Notes under the pieces: model-generated
The model's database searches: none
Told to the model about the DNA's origin: nothing
The model's input: only the letters and a program-made list of their open reading frames with translations
Origin: Tritonibacter aquimaris
GTDB taxonomy: Bacteria; Pseudomonadota; Alphaproteobacteria; Rhodobacterales; Rhodobacteraceae
Assembly (NCBI RefSeq): GCF_009617595.1
Contig: NZ_WIXK01000006.1
Location: forward strand, 62,001-126,000
Direction of reading: 5' to 3'
Length of the DNA: 64,000 nt
Shown here: positions 35,682 to 45,113 of the stretch, in pieces
How the letters are laid out: every line of letters starts with the position of its first letter
Numbering within the stretch: the first letter of the stretch is position 1
Translations under genes and position numbers: made by a program

Positions 35682-36890
35682 ATGACCACTCGTCCAGAGT
35701 ATTACCGTCTTCACAATGGCACCAAGGCCCCTTTGCAATTTGAGGTGGCCGAATATGAGGCCCGCATTGCGGGGCTGCGTCAAAGTATGGAGACGCACGG
35801 CACCTCCGCGGCCGTTTTCACTTCGATGCACAATGTGTCTTACTATTCCGGCTTTACCTATTGTGCCTTTGGCCGCCCCTATGCGCTGGTGGTGACGGCT
35901 GATGCTGCAGTTACGATCAGTGCGGGTATTGATGCAGGGCAGCCGTGGCGGCGTTCGTTTTGCGACAATATCACCTATACAGACTGGCAGCGGGACAACT
36001 TCTGGCGCGCGATCCGGTCTGTTACCGGAGCGGGTGCCTCTGTCGGCTATGAGAGCGATCACCTGACACTGCTGCAGAAACAGAAGCTTGATGCCTTCTT
36101 GCTGCCTGAACGTATCGTCGATCTGTCTGAGGTCACGATGCAGCAGCGGATGCGCAAATCAGCGGCGGAGATTGAGCTCATCCGTGCCGGTGCCGCAGTT
36201 GCTGATGTGGGTGGCTATGCCATCCGTGACGCGGTCAAAGAAGGGGCGCGTGAAATCGACATTGCGATGGCTGGGCGTGACGCAATGGAGCTGGAAATTG
36301 CCGCCAAATTTCCAGATGCAGAATACCGCGACACATGGGTGTGGTTCCAATCCGGGATCAACACTGATGGGGCGCACAATCCGGTGACGAGCCGGCGTCT
36401 TCAGCGCGGCGATATCCTTTCGCTCAACACTTTCCCGATGATTTCAGCCTATTACACCGCGCTTGAACGCACGATGTTTGTGGGTGAAGTGGACAAAGCC
36501 AGCCTTGAGTATTGGGAAGCCAACGTTGCAGCCCATGAATATGGGATTTCCCTGCTGAAACCCGGAGCCAGCTGTGCCGAGATCACCGAAAAGATCAACA
36601 CGTTCTTTTCTGAGCGTGATCTCTTGCAATACCGCAGCTTTGGTTATGGCCATTCCTTTGGGGTGTTGTCGCACTACTATGGGCGCGAGGCCGGGCTTGA
36701 GCTGCGCGAAGACATCGATACCGTGTTGGAACCCGGCATGGTGATTTCGATGGAGCCGATGCTGACAATTGCAGAGGGCAATCCGGGGGCTGGGGGCTAT
36801 CGTGAACATGACATCCTGATCATCACCGAGGATGACAATGAAAACATCACGAAATACCCCTATGGACCCGAGTTCAACTTGATTGCGTGA
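35682..36890 (+). CDS. Creatinase (creatine amidinohydrolase)
   Basis: A 402-residue M24-fold enzyme that hydrolyses creatine to sarcosine and urea. The catalytic residues fall at the same numbers as in Pseudomonas putida creatinase: H232 (in INTDGAHNPVT), E262 (in ALERT) and E358 (in SMEPM). Long blocks such as FGRPYALVVT, YGHSFG, LSHYYGREAGLELREDIDTV and GAGGYREHDILI are characteristic. Metal ligands are absent, as expected. An AAGGA ribosome binding site precedes the ATG. Sarcosine formed here could feed the Sox operon at 1.8-6.9 kb. No urease gene is visible in the window. Confidence 0.96.
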   Translation: MTTRPEYYRLHNGTKAPLQFEVAEYEARIAGLRQSMETHGTSAAVFTSMHNVSYYSGFTYCAFGRPYALVVTADAAVTISAGIDAGQPWRRSFCDNITYTDWQRDNFWRAIRSVTGAGASVGYESDHLTLLQKQKLDAFLLPERIVDLSEVTMQQRMRKSAAEIELIRAGAAVADVGGYAIRDAVKEGAREIDIAMAGRDAMELEIAAKFPDAEYRDTWVWFQSGINTDGAHNPVTSRRLQRGDILSLNTFPMISAYYTALERTMFVGEVDKASLEYWEANVAAHEYGISLLKPGASCAEITEKINTFFSERDLLQYRSFGYGHSFGVLSHYYGREAGLELREDIDTVLEPGMVISMEPMLTIAEGNPGAGGYREHDILIITEDDNENITKYPYGPEFNLIA

Positions 36891-37040
36891 TCAGGCGTCT
36901 TTGTGCGCGGCGCTTTTACGCATCAGCGCATAATTGTCTGATAAGCTCCCCTTGACGCTTGGCCTTTTGCTCTGCATCCACCACATAACAAGTGGCGCAG
37001 GGCAAAAGCGCCGATGGCTGTATCAAGCGGAGACAGAGGA

Positions 37041-37676
37041 ATGGGCTATATACGTTGGGTATTTGCGCTGGTGTTTTGGGGCGCAGTGGCGAGCCTATTG
37101 CATTACACGTTGCCACAATACGATATTGTGCGCATTGTCAGCACCTATGAAGAGCGCCAGGAGCTGAACGACTGGACCCGTATGTTCTGGTCCAAACCCG
37201 ACACCCAAAGCGCCGGTCTGGAAAACCGCGACGTCCAGTTCATCCAGGCCATGACCCCGGATGAAAAAGCGGTGGTGTATCGCAATGAAGACACCGGTTG
37301 GAGCTGGCCGCCCTATTTCAAATTCGATACCGCCAATCTTTATACTCAGGCCAATGATATGGTCTCAACCAAAGATGATCCTGAGTGGGTCGCCATCAAA
37401 CATTACGGTTGGCGCAATCAATATCTGACCATCTTCCCCAATGCGATTTCCGTGAAACCCGTTGCGGGGCCGGATGCCTCTATCACCAATTGGGTCAGCA
37501 TTGTCATTCTGGTGTTGTTTGCTGTGGTGTTCTGGGCGCTTTACGTGCGCTGGCGCCGGTTCAAAGCACGCCGGGTTGATCCATTGATCGAGGATGTGGA
37601 AGACGGCATCTTTGCCGTTGGTGATGCGATTGAAGATCGCAAATCCCGCGTCTCTAGATGGTGGAAAAAGAAGTAA
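37041..37676 (+). CDS. DUF1523 family membrane protein
   Basis: A 211-residue protein with an N-terminal membrane anchor (IRWVFALVFWGAVASLLHY), a central extracytoplasmic domain (VYRNEDTGWSWPPYFKFD, then KHYGWRNQYLTIFPNA) and a second membrane segment near residue 165, followed by a basic cytoplasmic tail. It matches DUF1523, found mainly in Rhodobacteraceae and of unknown function. I start at the ATG at 37041, with GGAG 8 nt upstream. Confidence 0.85.
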   Translation: MGYIRWVFALVFWGAVASLLHYTLPQYDIVRIVSTYEERQELNDWTRMFWSKPDTQSAGLENRDVQFIQAMTPDEKAVVYRNEDTGWSWPPYFKFDTANLYTQANDMVSTKDDPEWVAIKHYGWRNQYLTIFPNAISVKPVAGPDASITNWVSIVILVLFAVVFWALYVRWRRFKARRVDPLIEDVEDGIFAVGDAIEDRKSRVSRWWKKK

Positions 37677-37686
37677 GTTTCACACC

Positions 37687-37724
37687 CTGCAGGCAATGGT
37701 CGGCGATGTGACCTTTGCCTGCAG
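37687..37724. terminator. Stem-loop between convergent genes
   Basis: CTGCAGGCAA and TTGCCTGCAG form ten-base arms around an 18-nt loop between two convergent genes. There is no clear T-tract, so termination is inferred only. Confidence 0.4.
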
Positions 37725-37732
37725 CTGGCCCT

Positions 37733-39310
37733 TTAGTCTGAGAACAGATGTTCAGTGGCAAGGATGCGGTCGGCCTGTTCGGATGACACTGATAGAAACG
37801 TTTGCAATCGTGCGCGGTTGAGGTCAGGCGAATTGTTTTCGCGCAAGATCACATGATTGGCGAGATCCGCGTCGCGCAGCTGATCCGCTTCGTGCAAAAT
37901 GTCGTTGCGAATGGTTGGGAGCAGCCGTTCCAGCGTCTGATCTGATGTGTTTTCACCTGCAAGCCCGACACGACGTGCGTGACCTGCAAGATAGGTATCC
38001 GTGAAATTACACTCAACCTGCAGCAGGCGCACCTTGGCGCGGTCGGTGTAAAAATCCTGTATCAGGTCAAGCGAGGATGGATCCAGACACAGGACCATCC
38101 GGTCACTGTCGAAATAGTCAAACAACATCCGCATCAATGCGCGCCGATGGCGTGTGCGTTTTTCGAGTGACGCTTGAATGCCGCCAAGATCAGGCAGGGG
38201 GGCATCACCTTCGTTAAAGATATATTCGAGACAAGGTACATTGGTGGCCTGACGCACCGGCTCCAGCAGGCGTTTTGCAACGTGCCATTTCTTACATGTC
38301 ACAATCATCAGTTCGCGTTCATGGCCCAGGCTGCTCTCTGTTTCCCAAAACCGGGGCGCAAAACGACGCCCTTTGCGCCCACGTTCTGATAAGAACCGCT
38401 GCAGATTGCGTCCTTCATTTGAGATGGAAAACTCAACGCCAGTTGCGGCATAGAGCTTGCCGAGCCGCTGTTTCAGATCTTTGGCTTCGGGGCTGATTTT
38501 GCGGGCAAACAGAAAATCCTGCCCAAGCAGCAGATCATAATGGTCATTATAAAACGTGATCGGCATGCCGTAGTCGCTGAACATCAGGAATGTCAGCGTG
38601 CGAGACTGAATTTCCTGCTCCGGGATCAGATGACGCACCAGGGTCTGAAAGAAGGTTTCATCCGGGATCCAGGTGGTACGAAAGAACCGCACCACATCTT
38701 TGCGCGCTTTGACAAATTCCAGCAGTTTTTCAACAGTGCGGCGGCGTAGGCACCACCATTGGCTGCCGATTTGCACCTGAATATCTGCGGGGATCTTACG
38801 TTTCAGGCCCAGTTTGCGCTGCAAATAGACATTGGCGTAAAACAGCGACTTATGTTTGCGTTCGTTGAGAAAGTGGCGATAGATCAGCCGGTCTTCTTTC
38901 ATCCCGGTTTTGATCCAGTTGCTGTCAAAAAAATCAAAGCTTTCGATGAAATCACATGCATTGCGATCCAGAAACTGATGCGCGTATTCCGCCGTTTTGA
39001 CCGCCATGCAATCGCCTGAAACCATATAAAAATGGGTTGCATGCGGGAACTGCGCTTCTGCTGTTTCCAAGGCATAAAGCGTGGCCTGAACCAGCGACCA
39101 TTCCCCCCAGCCACATTTGATCCGTTTGCGCGCAAAGGCGACATTGGGATTGTTCTTCAGAGCCTGTTGAATACGGTCAAAATCCGCATTGGCGGCGCTG
39201 GCATCAAAATGGATGGAAATATAGTCGCCCACGGCTGTCAGCTGCGTGGCTTGCTGGATCACCGCATCCGGGTCTTTGTGGCAAAGAAGAATATATGCGA
39301 TTTGTGCCAT
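37733..39310 (-). CDS. Core-2/I-branching-type glycosyltransferase with extra C-terminal domain
   Basis: A 525-residue protein. Residues 1-280 resemble GT14 beta-1,6-N-acetylglucosaminyltransferases (AYILLCHKDPD, ISIHFDASA, GWGEWSLVQATLYAL, HFYMVSGDCMAVK, IGSQWWCLRR, WIPDETFFQT). Residues from about 285 on form a separate domain (a DUF5928-like region, by recollection) with MIVTCKKWHVAKRL near its start. It is probably cytoplasmic and involved in a surface glycan. It is divergent from a sulfotransferase gene, suggesting a sulfated glycan product. Confidence 0.8.
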   Translation of the reverse strand: MAQIAYILLCHKDPDAVIQQATQLTAVGDYISIHFDASAANADFDRIQQALKNNPNVAFARKRIKCGWGEWSLVQATLYALETAEAQFPHATHFYMVSGDCMAVKTAEYAHQFLDRNACDFIESFDFFDSNWIKTGMKEDRLIYRHFLNERKHKSLFYANVYLQRKLGLKRKIPADIQVQIGSQWWCLRRRTVEKLLEFVKARKDVVRFFRTTWIPDETFFQTLVRHLIPEQEIQSRTLTFLMFSDYGMPITFYNDHYDLLLGQDFLFARKISPEAKDLKQRLGKLYAATGVEFSISNEGRNLQRFLSERGRKGRRFAPRFWETESSLGHERELMIVTCKKWHVAKRLLEPVRQATNVPCLEYIFNEGDAPLPDLGGIQASLEKRTRHRRALMRMLFDYFDSDRMVLCLDPSSLDLIQDFYTDRAKVRLLQVECNFTDTYLAGHARRVGLAGENTSDQTLERLLPTIRNDILHEADQLRDADLANHVILRENNSPDLNRARLQTFLSVSSEQADRILATEHLFSD

Positions 39311-39463
39311 CAGGGGAAAAGTTTGCTCAACTTATAGAAATTGTTTCTCTTGATAAGGGGGAAAACAGGGTGAATAAACCAGAATGTTCTGTATTTTATC
39401 TTAAGCGTTAAGAATGCAGCGCGGTTGCGATATGGTGCTACGTCCCAAATGAGAGGTGTATAG

Positions 39464-40282
39464 ATGGGCTTTCCCGGAACTTGGATGACCGAAAGCGAAA
39501 GCGTCCTTTACCGTGTGGTGCCCAAATGTGCCTGCTCCACCATTGGCCAGATCATGTATTACTCGGATCATGGCCGCTTTTTTGATGGTGACATTCACGA
39601 CGCGCAGGATGGCCTGCACAAATGGGCGCTAGATCACAGCCAGGCCCCAATTTCGCGCGTGGTCAACGCGCACAGCACCTATGCCTTCACCTGTGTGCGA
39701 AACCCTTACACGCGGGTGCTCAGCTCATTTTTTGACAAGATCTGCGGTATTCAGCGCAATGGTCGCCGCTACCGTGGCAACCTGGTGCCCAAACTGGTCT
39801 ATGATTATGGCATCGAAGTGGGCGGTGATGATGGCAAGCATGAGTTTGACCAGATCAAAAGCTTCCGCCGTTTCCTGCTGTTTGTGCGCGACACTGTGCG
39901 GTTTCGTCGCCCGATGGAACCAGACATCCACTGGTCATCAACGTCGGGTCATGTTTCCACCTTCATCTGGAACGGCGGGCGCTATGATAAGATCTTTTGG
40001 ACGGAACAGTTCAACGACGGCATGCAGCAGGTTCTGGATGAAATCGAAACACCCCATACCGTTGATCTGACATCGATCCCACGCTTCAACGAAAGCGAAG
40101 GCCACGGCCCCAAACGCGCGCATCCGGTTGAGGATTATTTCGACGATCTGTCGATGCATCTTATCTATGAGATCTACAAACGCGATTTCGAGTTGTTCAA
40201 ATATGATTTTGAAAACCCGGGCAACAAAATGCCCATTGGTGAAATCGATCTCGAAGAGGTTCACGCCAAGCTAGGTGAGTGA
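39464..40282 (+). CDS. Sulfotransferase family 2-type protein
   Basis: A 272-residue protein with a 5'-phosphosulfate loop (VPKCACSTI) and the 3'-phosphate motif (RNPYTRVLSSFFDK) of PAPS-dependent carbohydrate sulfotransferases. It transfers sulfate to a glycan or other hydroxyl acceptor. The start has GAGAGGTG shortly upstream. Its divergent neighbour is a glycosyltransferase, which supports a joint role in making a sulfated polysaccharide. Confidence 0.85.
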   Translation: MGFPGTWMTESESVLYRVVPKCACSTIGQIMYYSDHGRFFDGDIHDAQDGLHKWALDHSQAPISRVVNAHSTYAFTCVRNPYTRVLSSFFDKICGIQRNGRRYRGNLVPKLVYDYGIEVGGDDGKHEFDQIKSFRRFLLFVRDTVRFRRPMEPDIHWSSTSGHVSTFIWNGGRYDKIFWTEQFNDGMQQVLDEIETPHTVDLTSIPRFNESEGHGPKRAHPVEDYFDDLSMHLIYEIYKRDFELFKYDFENPGNKMPIGEIDLEEVHAKLGE

Positions 40283-40292
40283 GAGCCATATT

Positions 40293-40508
40293 GCGGGGGC
40301 TGCTCCCGCCCGTCGTTTGATCATTAAAATGATCAGCTCCCGTTGGGCCGCGCGCCGAGCTGACGCTCGGCGGGGCGCTGATGACAATCCAATGCGTGAT
40401 TTTATGCAGCGGTGGTGTGTGGCAGCTGCGTTGGCGGTTTGCGTACCTGCGCCGGGCACCGCCCGGCGCGCGGCCCAAGGTTTCAAGTGGTGCCAGCCAG
40501 AGGCTGGT
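40293..40508. repeat. Cluster of five tight inverted repeats
   Basis: Five short-loop inverted repeats lie in 216 bp: 40293-40309 (GCGGG/CCCGC), 40318-40335 (TGATCATT arms), 40353-40372 (CGCCGAGC/GCTCGGCG), 40449-40469 (GCGCCGGGC/GCCCGGCGC) and 40492-40508 (GCCAGCC/GGCTGGT). Their sequences differ, so this is not a CRISPR. It may be a composite of terminators or REP-like elements, or a structured RNA. Confidence 0.6.
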
Positions 40509-40541
40509 GCGGCATTGAAAGGGCGGGAGTACTCCGCTTGC

Positions 40542-41072
40542 TTATAGCGCTAGTGACCTGCGGATCAGCCTCACACGCTCAGCTGTGGATGTTTTGGGCA
40601 AAGTGATGGTTTCTAGCGCCATCTTCTCCAGGAAGGATTTGATACGTCGAAATTCTGCCATCGCTTCGTCAAACCCATGCCTGCGATCACAGTCGCTTAC
40701 ATAGATCTCACGCCATGGTGGGGCAAGAATGACCGGCGCATCATAGGGAAACTGCGTGGGCAGATAGGCGGAAGGGCAAGCACCATCGCCATGAGCCATT
40801 GCAACAGCGGCATCCAATAGACCGCGATCATAAAACACGGGTTGTGAGCGGGCAGCAGTCGCGTCAAGGTCCTGCAGTGAGACCTCTTTTACGCGTAGGA
40901 GAAAGCTTGCCATATCGGTCCATGGCACTGCAGTCCCGCCGGTTTCTTGTTCCTGTTTGATAATGCGACGCCCGGGTTCTGCAACAATGTGAAACCCGGC
41001 GGCGGACAAGGCGTCACAGAGCGTGGATTTCCCACCACCGCTACACCCCGTGATTAGAAAACGTTTTCCCAT
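40542..41072 (-). CDS. AAA-type P-loop NTPase / kinase-like protein
   Basis: A 176-residue protein with a P-loop (GCSGGGKST, residues 9-17) and the FYDRGLLDAAVAMA segment that resembles the lid and base region of small nucleotide-kinase-like ATPases. The natural substrate is unknown. It ends just past the inverted repeat cluster and is separated from ilvD by a terminator. Confidence 0.8.
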   Translation of the reverse strand: MGKRFLITGCSGGGKSTLCDALSAAGFHIVAEPGRRIIKQEQETGGTAVPWTDMASFLLRVKEVSLQDLDATAARSQPVFYDRGLLDAAVAMAHGDGACPSAYLPTQFPYDAPVILAPPWREIYVSDCDRRHGFDEAMAEFRRIKSFLEKMALETITLPKTSTAERVRLIRRSLAL

Positions 41073-41094
41073 ATGGCCACCTCATCAAAAAAAT

Positions 41095-41121
41095 ACCCTC
41101 TGGCCGGTTGGGCCAGAGGGT
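41095..41121 (-). terminator. Rho-independent terminator of ilvD
   Basis: Arms ACCCTCTGGCC / GGCCAGAGGGT with a 5-nt loop, read leftward from ilvD, are followed by a run of T (41087-41093). Confidence 0.92.
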
Positions 41122-41149
41122 GTTGCGGGTTCATAAAAGATATCACCGA

Positions 41150-43000
41150 TCAGCTGTCGTAGTCATCCGGCAGCGCACGTACCGCACCTTTGGCAGCGGA
41201 TGTTGCCAGCATGCCATAGGCTTTGAGCGCGGTTGAAACCTTGCGTTTGCGGGGCTTCTCTGGCTTCCAGCCCTTTTCGTCCTGGATCTTGCGGCGCGCG
41301 TCCAGCTCTTCATCGGAGATCATCAGATTGATCGAGCGGTTGGGGATGTCGATTTCGATCTTGTCGCCGTTTTGCACCAGACCAATCGCGCCACCTTCTG
41401 CCGCCTCAGGTGAGGCGTGCCCAATCGACAGGCCGGATGTCCCGCCCGAGAAACGACCATCCGTGAGCAGCGCACATTCTTTGCCGAGCCCTTTGGATTT
41501 CAGATACGACGTTGGATACAGCATTTCCTGCATGCCGGGGCCACCACGGGGGCCTTCATAGCGGATCACTACAACATCACCCGCCTTCACCTTGCCGGTC
41601 AGAACGTCGCTTACCGCTTGGTCCTGGCTTTCACAGACATAGGCATTGCCAGTGAACTGCAGGATAGAGGCATCCACACCAGCAGTTTTCACGATACAAC
41701 CGTCAAGCGCGATATTGCCAAACAGAACCGCCAAACCACCATCCTGGCTGAAGGCATGTTCCTTGGAACGGATCACGCCGCCTTCGCGGTCAGTGTCGAG
41801 CTCTTTGTAGCGGTTGGACTGCGAAAACGCCTGGGTGGTGCGCACACCGCCGGGCGCCGCCTTGAACAGCTCTTCCGCAGCGGGGTTATTGGCGACTGTG
41901 ACATCCCATTTTGCGATGGCTTCGCCCATGGTGCTGGAGTGCACGGTGGGAACATTTGTGTGCAAAAGCCCGGCGCGGCTCAGTTCGCCAAGGATCGAGA
42001 AAATACCACCGGCGCGGTGCACGTCTTCCATGTGAACGTTATGGGTGTTGGGTGCCACTTTACACAGGCAGGGCACTTTACGGCTGAGCCGATCCATATC
42101 GGTCATGTCGAAATCGACCTTACCTTCATGAGCGATGGCCAGAAGGTGCAAAACAGTATTGGTGGATCCGCCCATGGCGATGTCCAGCGACATCGCGTTT
42201 TCAAACGCTTCAAAGGTTGCGATTTCGCGCGGCAGCAGGCCTTTTTCATCCTGTTCATAGTGGCGTTTGGTGATCTCAACGATCTTGCGGCCTGCTTCCA
42301 GGAACAGCTGTTTACGGTCTGAGTGGGTCGCCAGTGTGGAGCCATTGCCCGGCAGCGCGAGCCCCAGCGCCTCAGCCAGACAGTTCATCGAGTTTGCGGT
42401 GAACATGCCCGAGCAGGAGCCACAGGTAGGGCAGGCGTTTTCTTCGATGTGCTGCACTTGCTCATCGGTGAATTTGTCATTTGCCGCCGCAACCATGGCA
42501 TCCACCAGGTCGATCTTTTTCATATCTAGATCTTCGATGTCGATTTTGCCCGCTTCCATCGGGCCGCCGGAGACAAAGATCACCGGAATGTTCAGGCGCA
42601 TTGCCGCCATCAACATGCCGGGGGTGATCTTGTCACAGTTGGAGATACACACCATTGCATCGGCGCAATGGGCGTTGACCATATATTCAACGGAATCTGC
42701 GATTACCTCACGCGAAGGCAGCGAATAAAGCATGCCGTCGTGGCCCATGGCGATGCCATCATCCACCGCAATGGTGTTGAACTCTTTGGCAACACCACCA
42801 GCGGCTTCAACTTCGCGCGCAACCATCTGGCCCAGATCTTTCAGGTGCACGTGGCCCGGAACAAACTGGGTAAAGGAGTTGACGATCGCAATAATCGGCT
42901 TGCCAAAGTCGCTATCGGTCATGCCTGTGGCGCGCCACAAACCGCGGGCGCCTGCCATGTTACGGCCATGGGTGGAGGTTCTTGATCGGTACATCGGCAT
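41150..43000 (-). CDS. ilvD: Dihydroxy-acid dehydratase
   Basis: A 616-residue enzyme that dehydrates 2,3-dihydroxy-3-methyl acids in valine and isoleucine synthesis. Iron-sulfur cysteines are visible in [10 protein letters not shown] and [11 protein letters not shown]. It begins with the typical [20 protein letters not shown]. It is monocistronic with its own terminator. Confidence 0.97.
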   Translation of the reverse strand: MPMYRSRTSTHGRNMAGARGLWRATGMTDSDFGKPIIAIVNSFTQFVPGHVHLKDLGQMVAREVEAAGGVAKEFNTIAVDDGIAMGHDGMLYSLPSREVIADSVEYMVNAHCADAMVCISNCDKITPGMLMAAMRLNIPVIFVSGGPMEAGKIDIEDLDMKKIDLVDAMVAAANDKFTDEQVQHIEENACPTCGSCSGMFTANSMNCLAEALGLALPGNGSTLATHSDRKQLFLEAGRKIVEITKRHYEQDEKGLLPREIATFEAFENAMSLDIAMGGSTNTVLHLLAIAHEGKVDFDMTDMDRLSRKVPCLCKVAPNTHNVHMEDVHRAGGIFSILGELSRAGLLHTNVPTVHSSTMGEAIAKWDVTVANNPAAEELFKAAPGGVRTTQAFSQSNRYKELDTDREGGVIRSKEHAFSQDGGLAVLFGNIALDGCIVKTAGVDASILQFTGNAYVCESQDQAVSDVLTGKVKAGDVVVIRYEGPRGGPGMQEMLYPTSYLKSKGLGKECALLTDGRFSGGTSGLSIGHASPEAAEGGAIGLVQNGDKIEIDIPNRSINLMISDEELDARRKIQDEKGWKPEKPRKRKVSTALKAYGMLATSAAKGAVRALPDDYDS

Positions 43001-43074
43001 TGTGCGTTTTCCCTAATTTTTGCCCACAGGGACACTATTTGCGCAATAAAGGCAATATCTGGGGCGGATTTCGG

Positions 43075-44307
43075 TTACTTTTGGTTGCTGTGCCCCGGCA
43101 TTTGCGGGGTGTTTACGTCTGTTTGGGTGGTGGCTGTTGGTGTTTTTCTGAGTGGGCGCGCCAAGAGGTGATTCACCAGCATCCCCACAAGGAGCGCCCA
43201 GAAGGCTGCGCCAATGCCCCAGAAACTGATTCCAGAGACGGTAATCATGAATGTCATCAGCGCAGCTTCGCGCCCGGATGGCTGTCCCAGTGCGGCTGAA
43301 AGGCTGTTGCCAATGGTGCTGAGCAGGGCAAGGCCTGCAATGGTGGCGACCAGTGCCTGTGGTGCGATCAGAAACAGGCTGATCACTGCTGCGCCGCCAA
43401 GACCCACAATACAGTAAAAGATCCCGGCCATCACTGAGGCGATGTAACGGGTGTTCGGGTCTTCGTCGGCCTCTGGCCCGGCGCAGATCGCAGCAGTAAT
43501 CGCTGCCAGATTAAAGGCAAAACCGCCAAAAGGTGCAAGCACGGTAGACGCCAACCCGGTGATCGTCATGCTGGCGGAGACCGGTGGCTCGTATCCCGCG
43601 CCCTTCAGTGTAACAACACCGGGCATGTTCTGTGAACACATGGTCACGATATAAAGCGGCAGACCCACTCCGATCAGCACTGGCAGTGAAAAGCTTGGCA
43701 TCACAAAGATAGGCGCGGTGAGGGCAAGATCAAAGCCATCAAGCGGGCCAAAACTGCCCGCAACACCGGCCCAAAGGCACCCAAGCAAGAAGGTCACAGG
43801 AATGGTGTAGCGCGCGAAATACAGCCGCCCGGCGATGAAGCAGGTGGTCATCACGGCAACCAATGCAAAATCAACCTGGGCTGCGCGCACCGCATCAAGG
43901 CCGAATTGAAATAGAATGCCTGCAAGCATGGCATTGGCGAGGCTGTCGGGGATGAGGCCTGCGATTTTTTCAAACCAGCCGGTCAGCCCTGTCAGCGTGA
44001 GCAAGACGCCAGAGAACAGGAACGCGCCAATAGCATCCGACATTGGAATGCCGTGCAGCCCAACAGCAAGCAATGCCGCGCCCGGCGTCGACCAGGCCGT
44101 GAGAATCGGCATTCTGTAGCGCAGTGAAAGAATCAGACAGGTGAGCCCCATACCAAGACCCAGCGCCATCATCCAGCTGGCGGCCTGCGCGGCTGTTGCA
44201 CCAGAGGCGTCAATTGCCTGAAAAATAATGGCAACTGAGCTGGTGTACCCCACCAGCACGGCAATCGCACCTGCGGAGATATGGGAGAATTTCACTTTGG
44301 CGACCAT
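43075..44307 (-). CDS. BenE-type benzoate/H+ symporter family protein
   Basis: A 410-residue membrane protein with about twelve segments. The N-terminal HISAGAIAVLVGYTSSVAII and the PVLIGVGLPLYIVTMCSQNM segment are typical of BenE. The family imports aromatic carboxylates with protons, but homologues outside ben operons often have other substrates. There are no benzoate genes near. It is divergent from an XRE-cupin regulator with repeated operator-like sites between them. Confidence 0.88.
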   Translation of the reverse strand: MVAKVKFSHISAGAIAVLVGYTSSVAIIFQAIDASGATAAQAASWMMALGLGMGLTCLILSLRYRMPILTAWSTPGAALLAVGLHGIPMSDAIGAFLFSGVLLTLTGLTGWFEKIAGLIPDSLANAMLAGILFQFGLDAVRAAQVDFALVAVMTTCFIAGRLYFARYTIPVTFLLGCLWAGVAGSFGPLDGFDLALTAPIFVMPSFSLPVLIGVGLPLYIVTMCSQNMPGVVTLKGAGYEPPVSASMTITGLASTVLAPFGGFAFNLAAITAAICAGPEADEDPNTRYIASVMAGIFYCIVGLGGAAVISLFLIAPQALVATIAGLALLSTIGNSLSAALGQPSGREAALMTFMITVSGISFWGIGAAFWALLVGMLVNHLLARPLRKTPTATTQTDVNTPQMPGHSNQK

Positions 44308-44343
44308 CTGGCTTTTCTTCCCATGTGGCTGGGTCTAGAGTGC

Positions 44344-44387
44344 GTGCGTTATAGCGTCCAATTTAGCTTTGTGCGTTATAGCGCACA
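44344..44387. promoter_or_regulatory. Operator-like repeats between benE-type gene and XRE-cupin regulator
   Basis: GTGCGTTATAGCG occurs as a direct repeat at 44344-44356 and 44371-44383 (27 bp apart). The second copy extends to a palindrome with TGTGCG and CGCACA arms at 44370-44387. It lies in the 134-bp divergent promoter and probably binds the XRE-cupin regulator. Confidence 0.7.
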
Positions 44388-44441
44388 AGGAAAAAGTGAA
44401 CACCGCTAAAACGGGCCGTCAGAGTTGGAATAGGGCAGGCG

Positions 44442-44972
44442 ATGAAAGAGGACACAATTGCACAGAACCTGCGCCGGATTCGCACCGAGCAGGGCCTTAG
44501 CCTGAGTAAGGCTGCGGATTTGACCGGGGTCAGCAAGGCAATGCTGGGCCAGATCGAGCGGCAGGAATCCAGCCCTACCATTGCAACACTGTGGAAAATT
44601 TCCGAAGGTTTTCATGTGCCGCTCACGGCTTTGTTGCAGGAAAACAGCGATGATGAGGGCCCAACCGTGCGTTTTCCGGGCAGTATTTCGGTGCGCATTG
44701 TGTTTCCATTTGATCCCAAACTGGCGGAAGAAACCTTTGAGATCACGCTGAAGCCGGGGCAATTTCACAAATCCGAAGCACATGAAGAAGGGCTGGTTGA
44801 AGATATCTATGTGCTTTCGGGCGGGGTTGAGCTGCAATATGGGGCGGAAACGCTACAGCTTGGGGCCGGGCGCGGATTTCGCTTTGCTGCGGATCAAGCG
44901 CATTCCTACCGCGGCCTGGATGAGGGGGCGGTGTTTTTGAACATTCACCATTACGCCCGCCGCGAGCTGTGA
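44442..44972 (+). CDS. XRE-family regulator with C-terminal cupin domain
   Basis: A 176-residue regulator. The helix-turn-helix (about 8-60) contains LSLSKAADLTGVSKAMLGQI, and a cupin domain covers about 105-175 (GQFHKSEAHEEG, LSGGVELQYG, FAADQAHSY). It probably senses the transported ligand and controls the divergent BenE-type gene and itself. The repeats at 44344-44387 are the presumed target. Confidence 0.9.
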   Translation: MKEDTIAQNLRRIRTEQGLSLSKAADLTGVSKAMLGQIERQESSPTIATLWKISEGFHVPLTALLQENSDDEGPTVRFPGSISVRIVFPFDPKLAEETFEITLKPGQFHKSEAHEEGLVEDIYVLSGGVELQYGAETLQLGAGRGFRFAADQAHSYRGLDEGAVFLNIHHYARREL

Positions 44973-45113
44973 TGGCGCGCGCGGCCAAGTTTGGCGCATT
45001 TGGAACCTGTTGCACCTGCGCGCGGCAGAGGCTGCGTTTTCTTGCATCTGGGGCGGGTTACGCCGTCCAGCCTCTCTTGCGCCTGAGGGATTGCGGGCTT
45101 ACATCTGCTCCTC

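Noticed and set aside
40293-40508. CRISPR array
   Set aside because: The inverted repeats are all different in sequence and irregularly spaced, and there are no cas genes.
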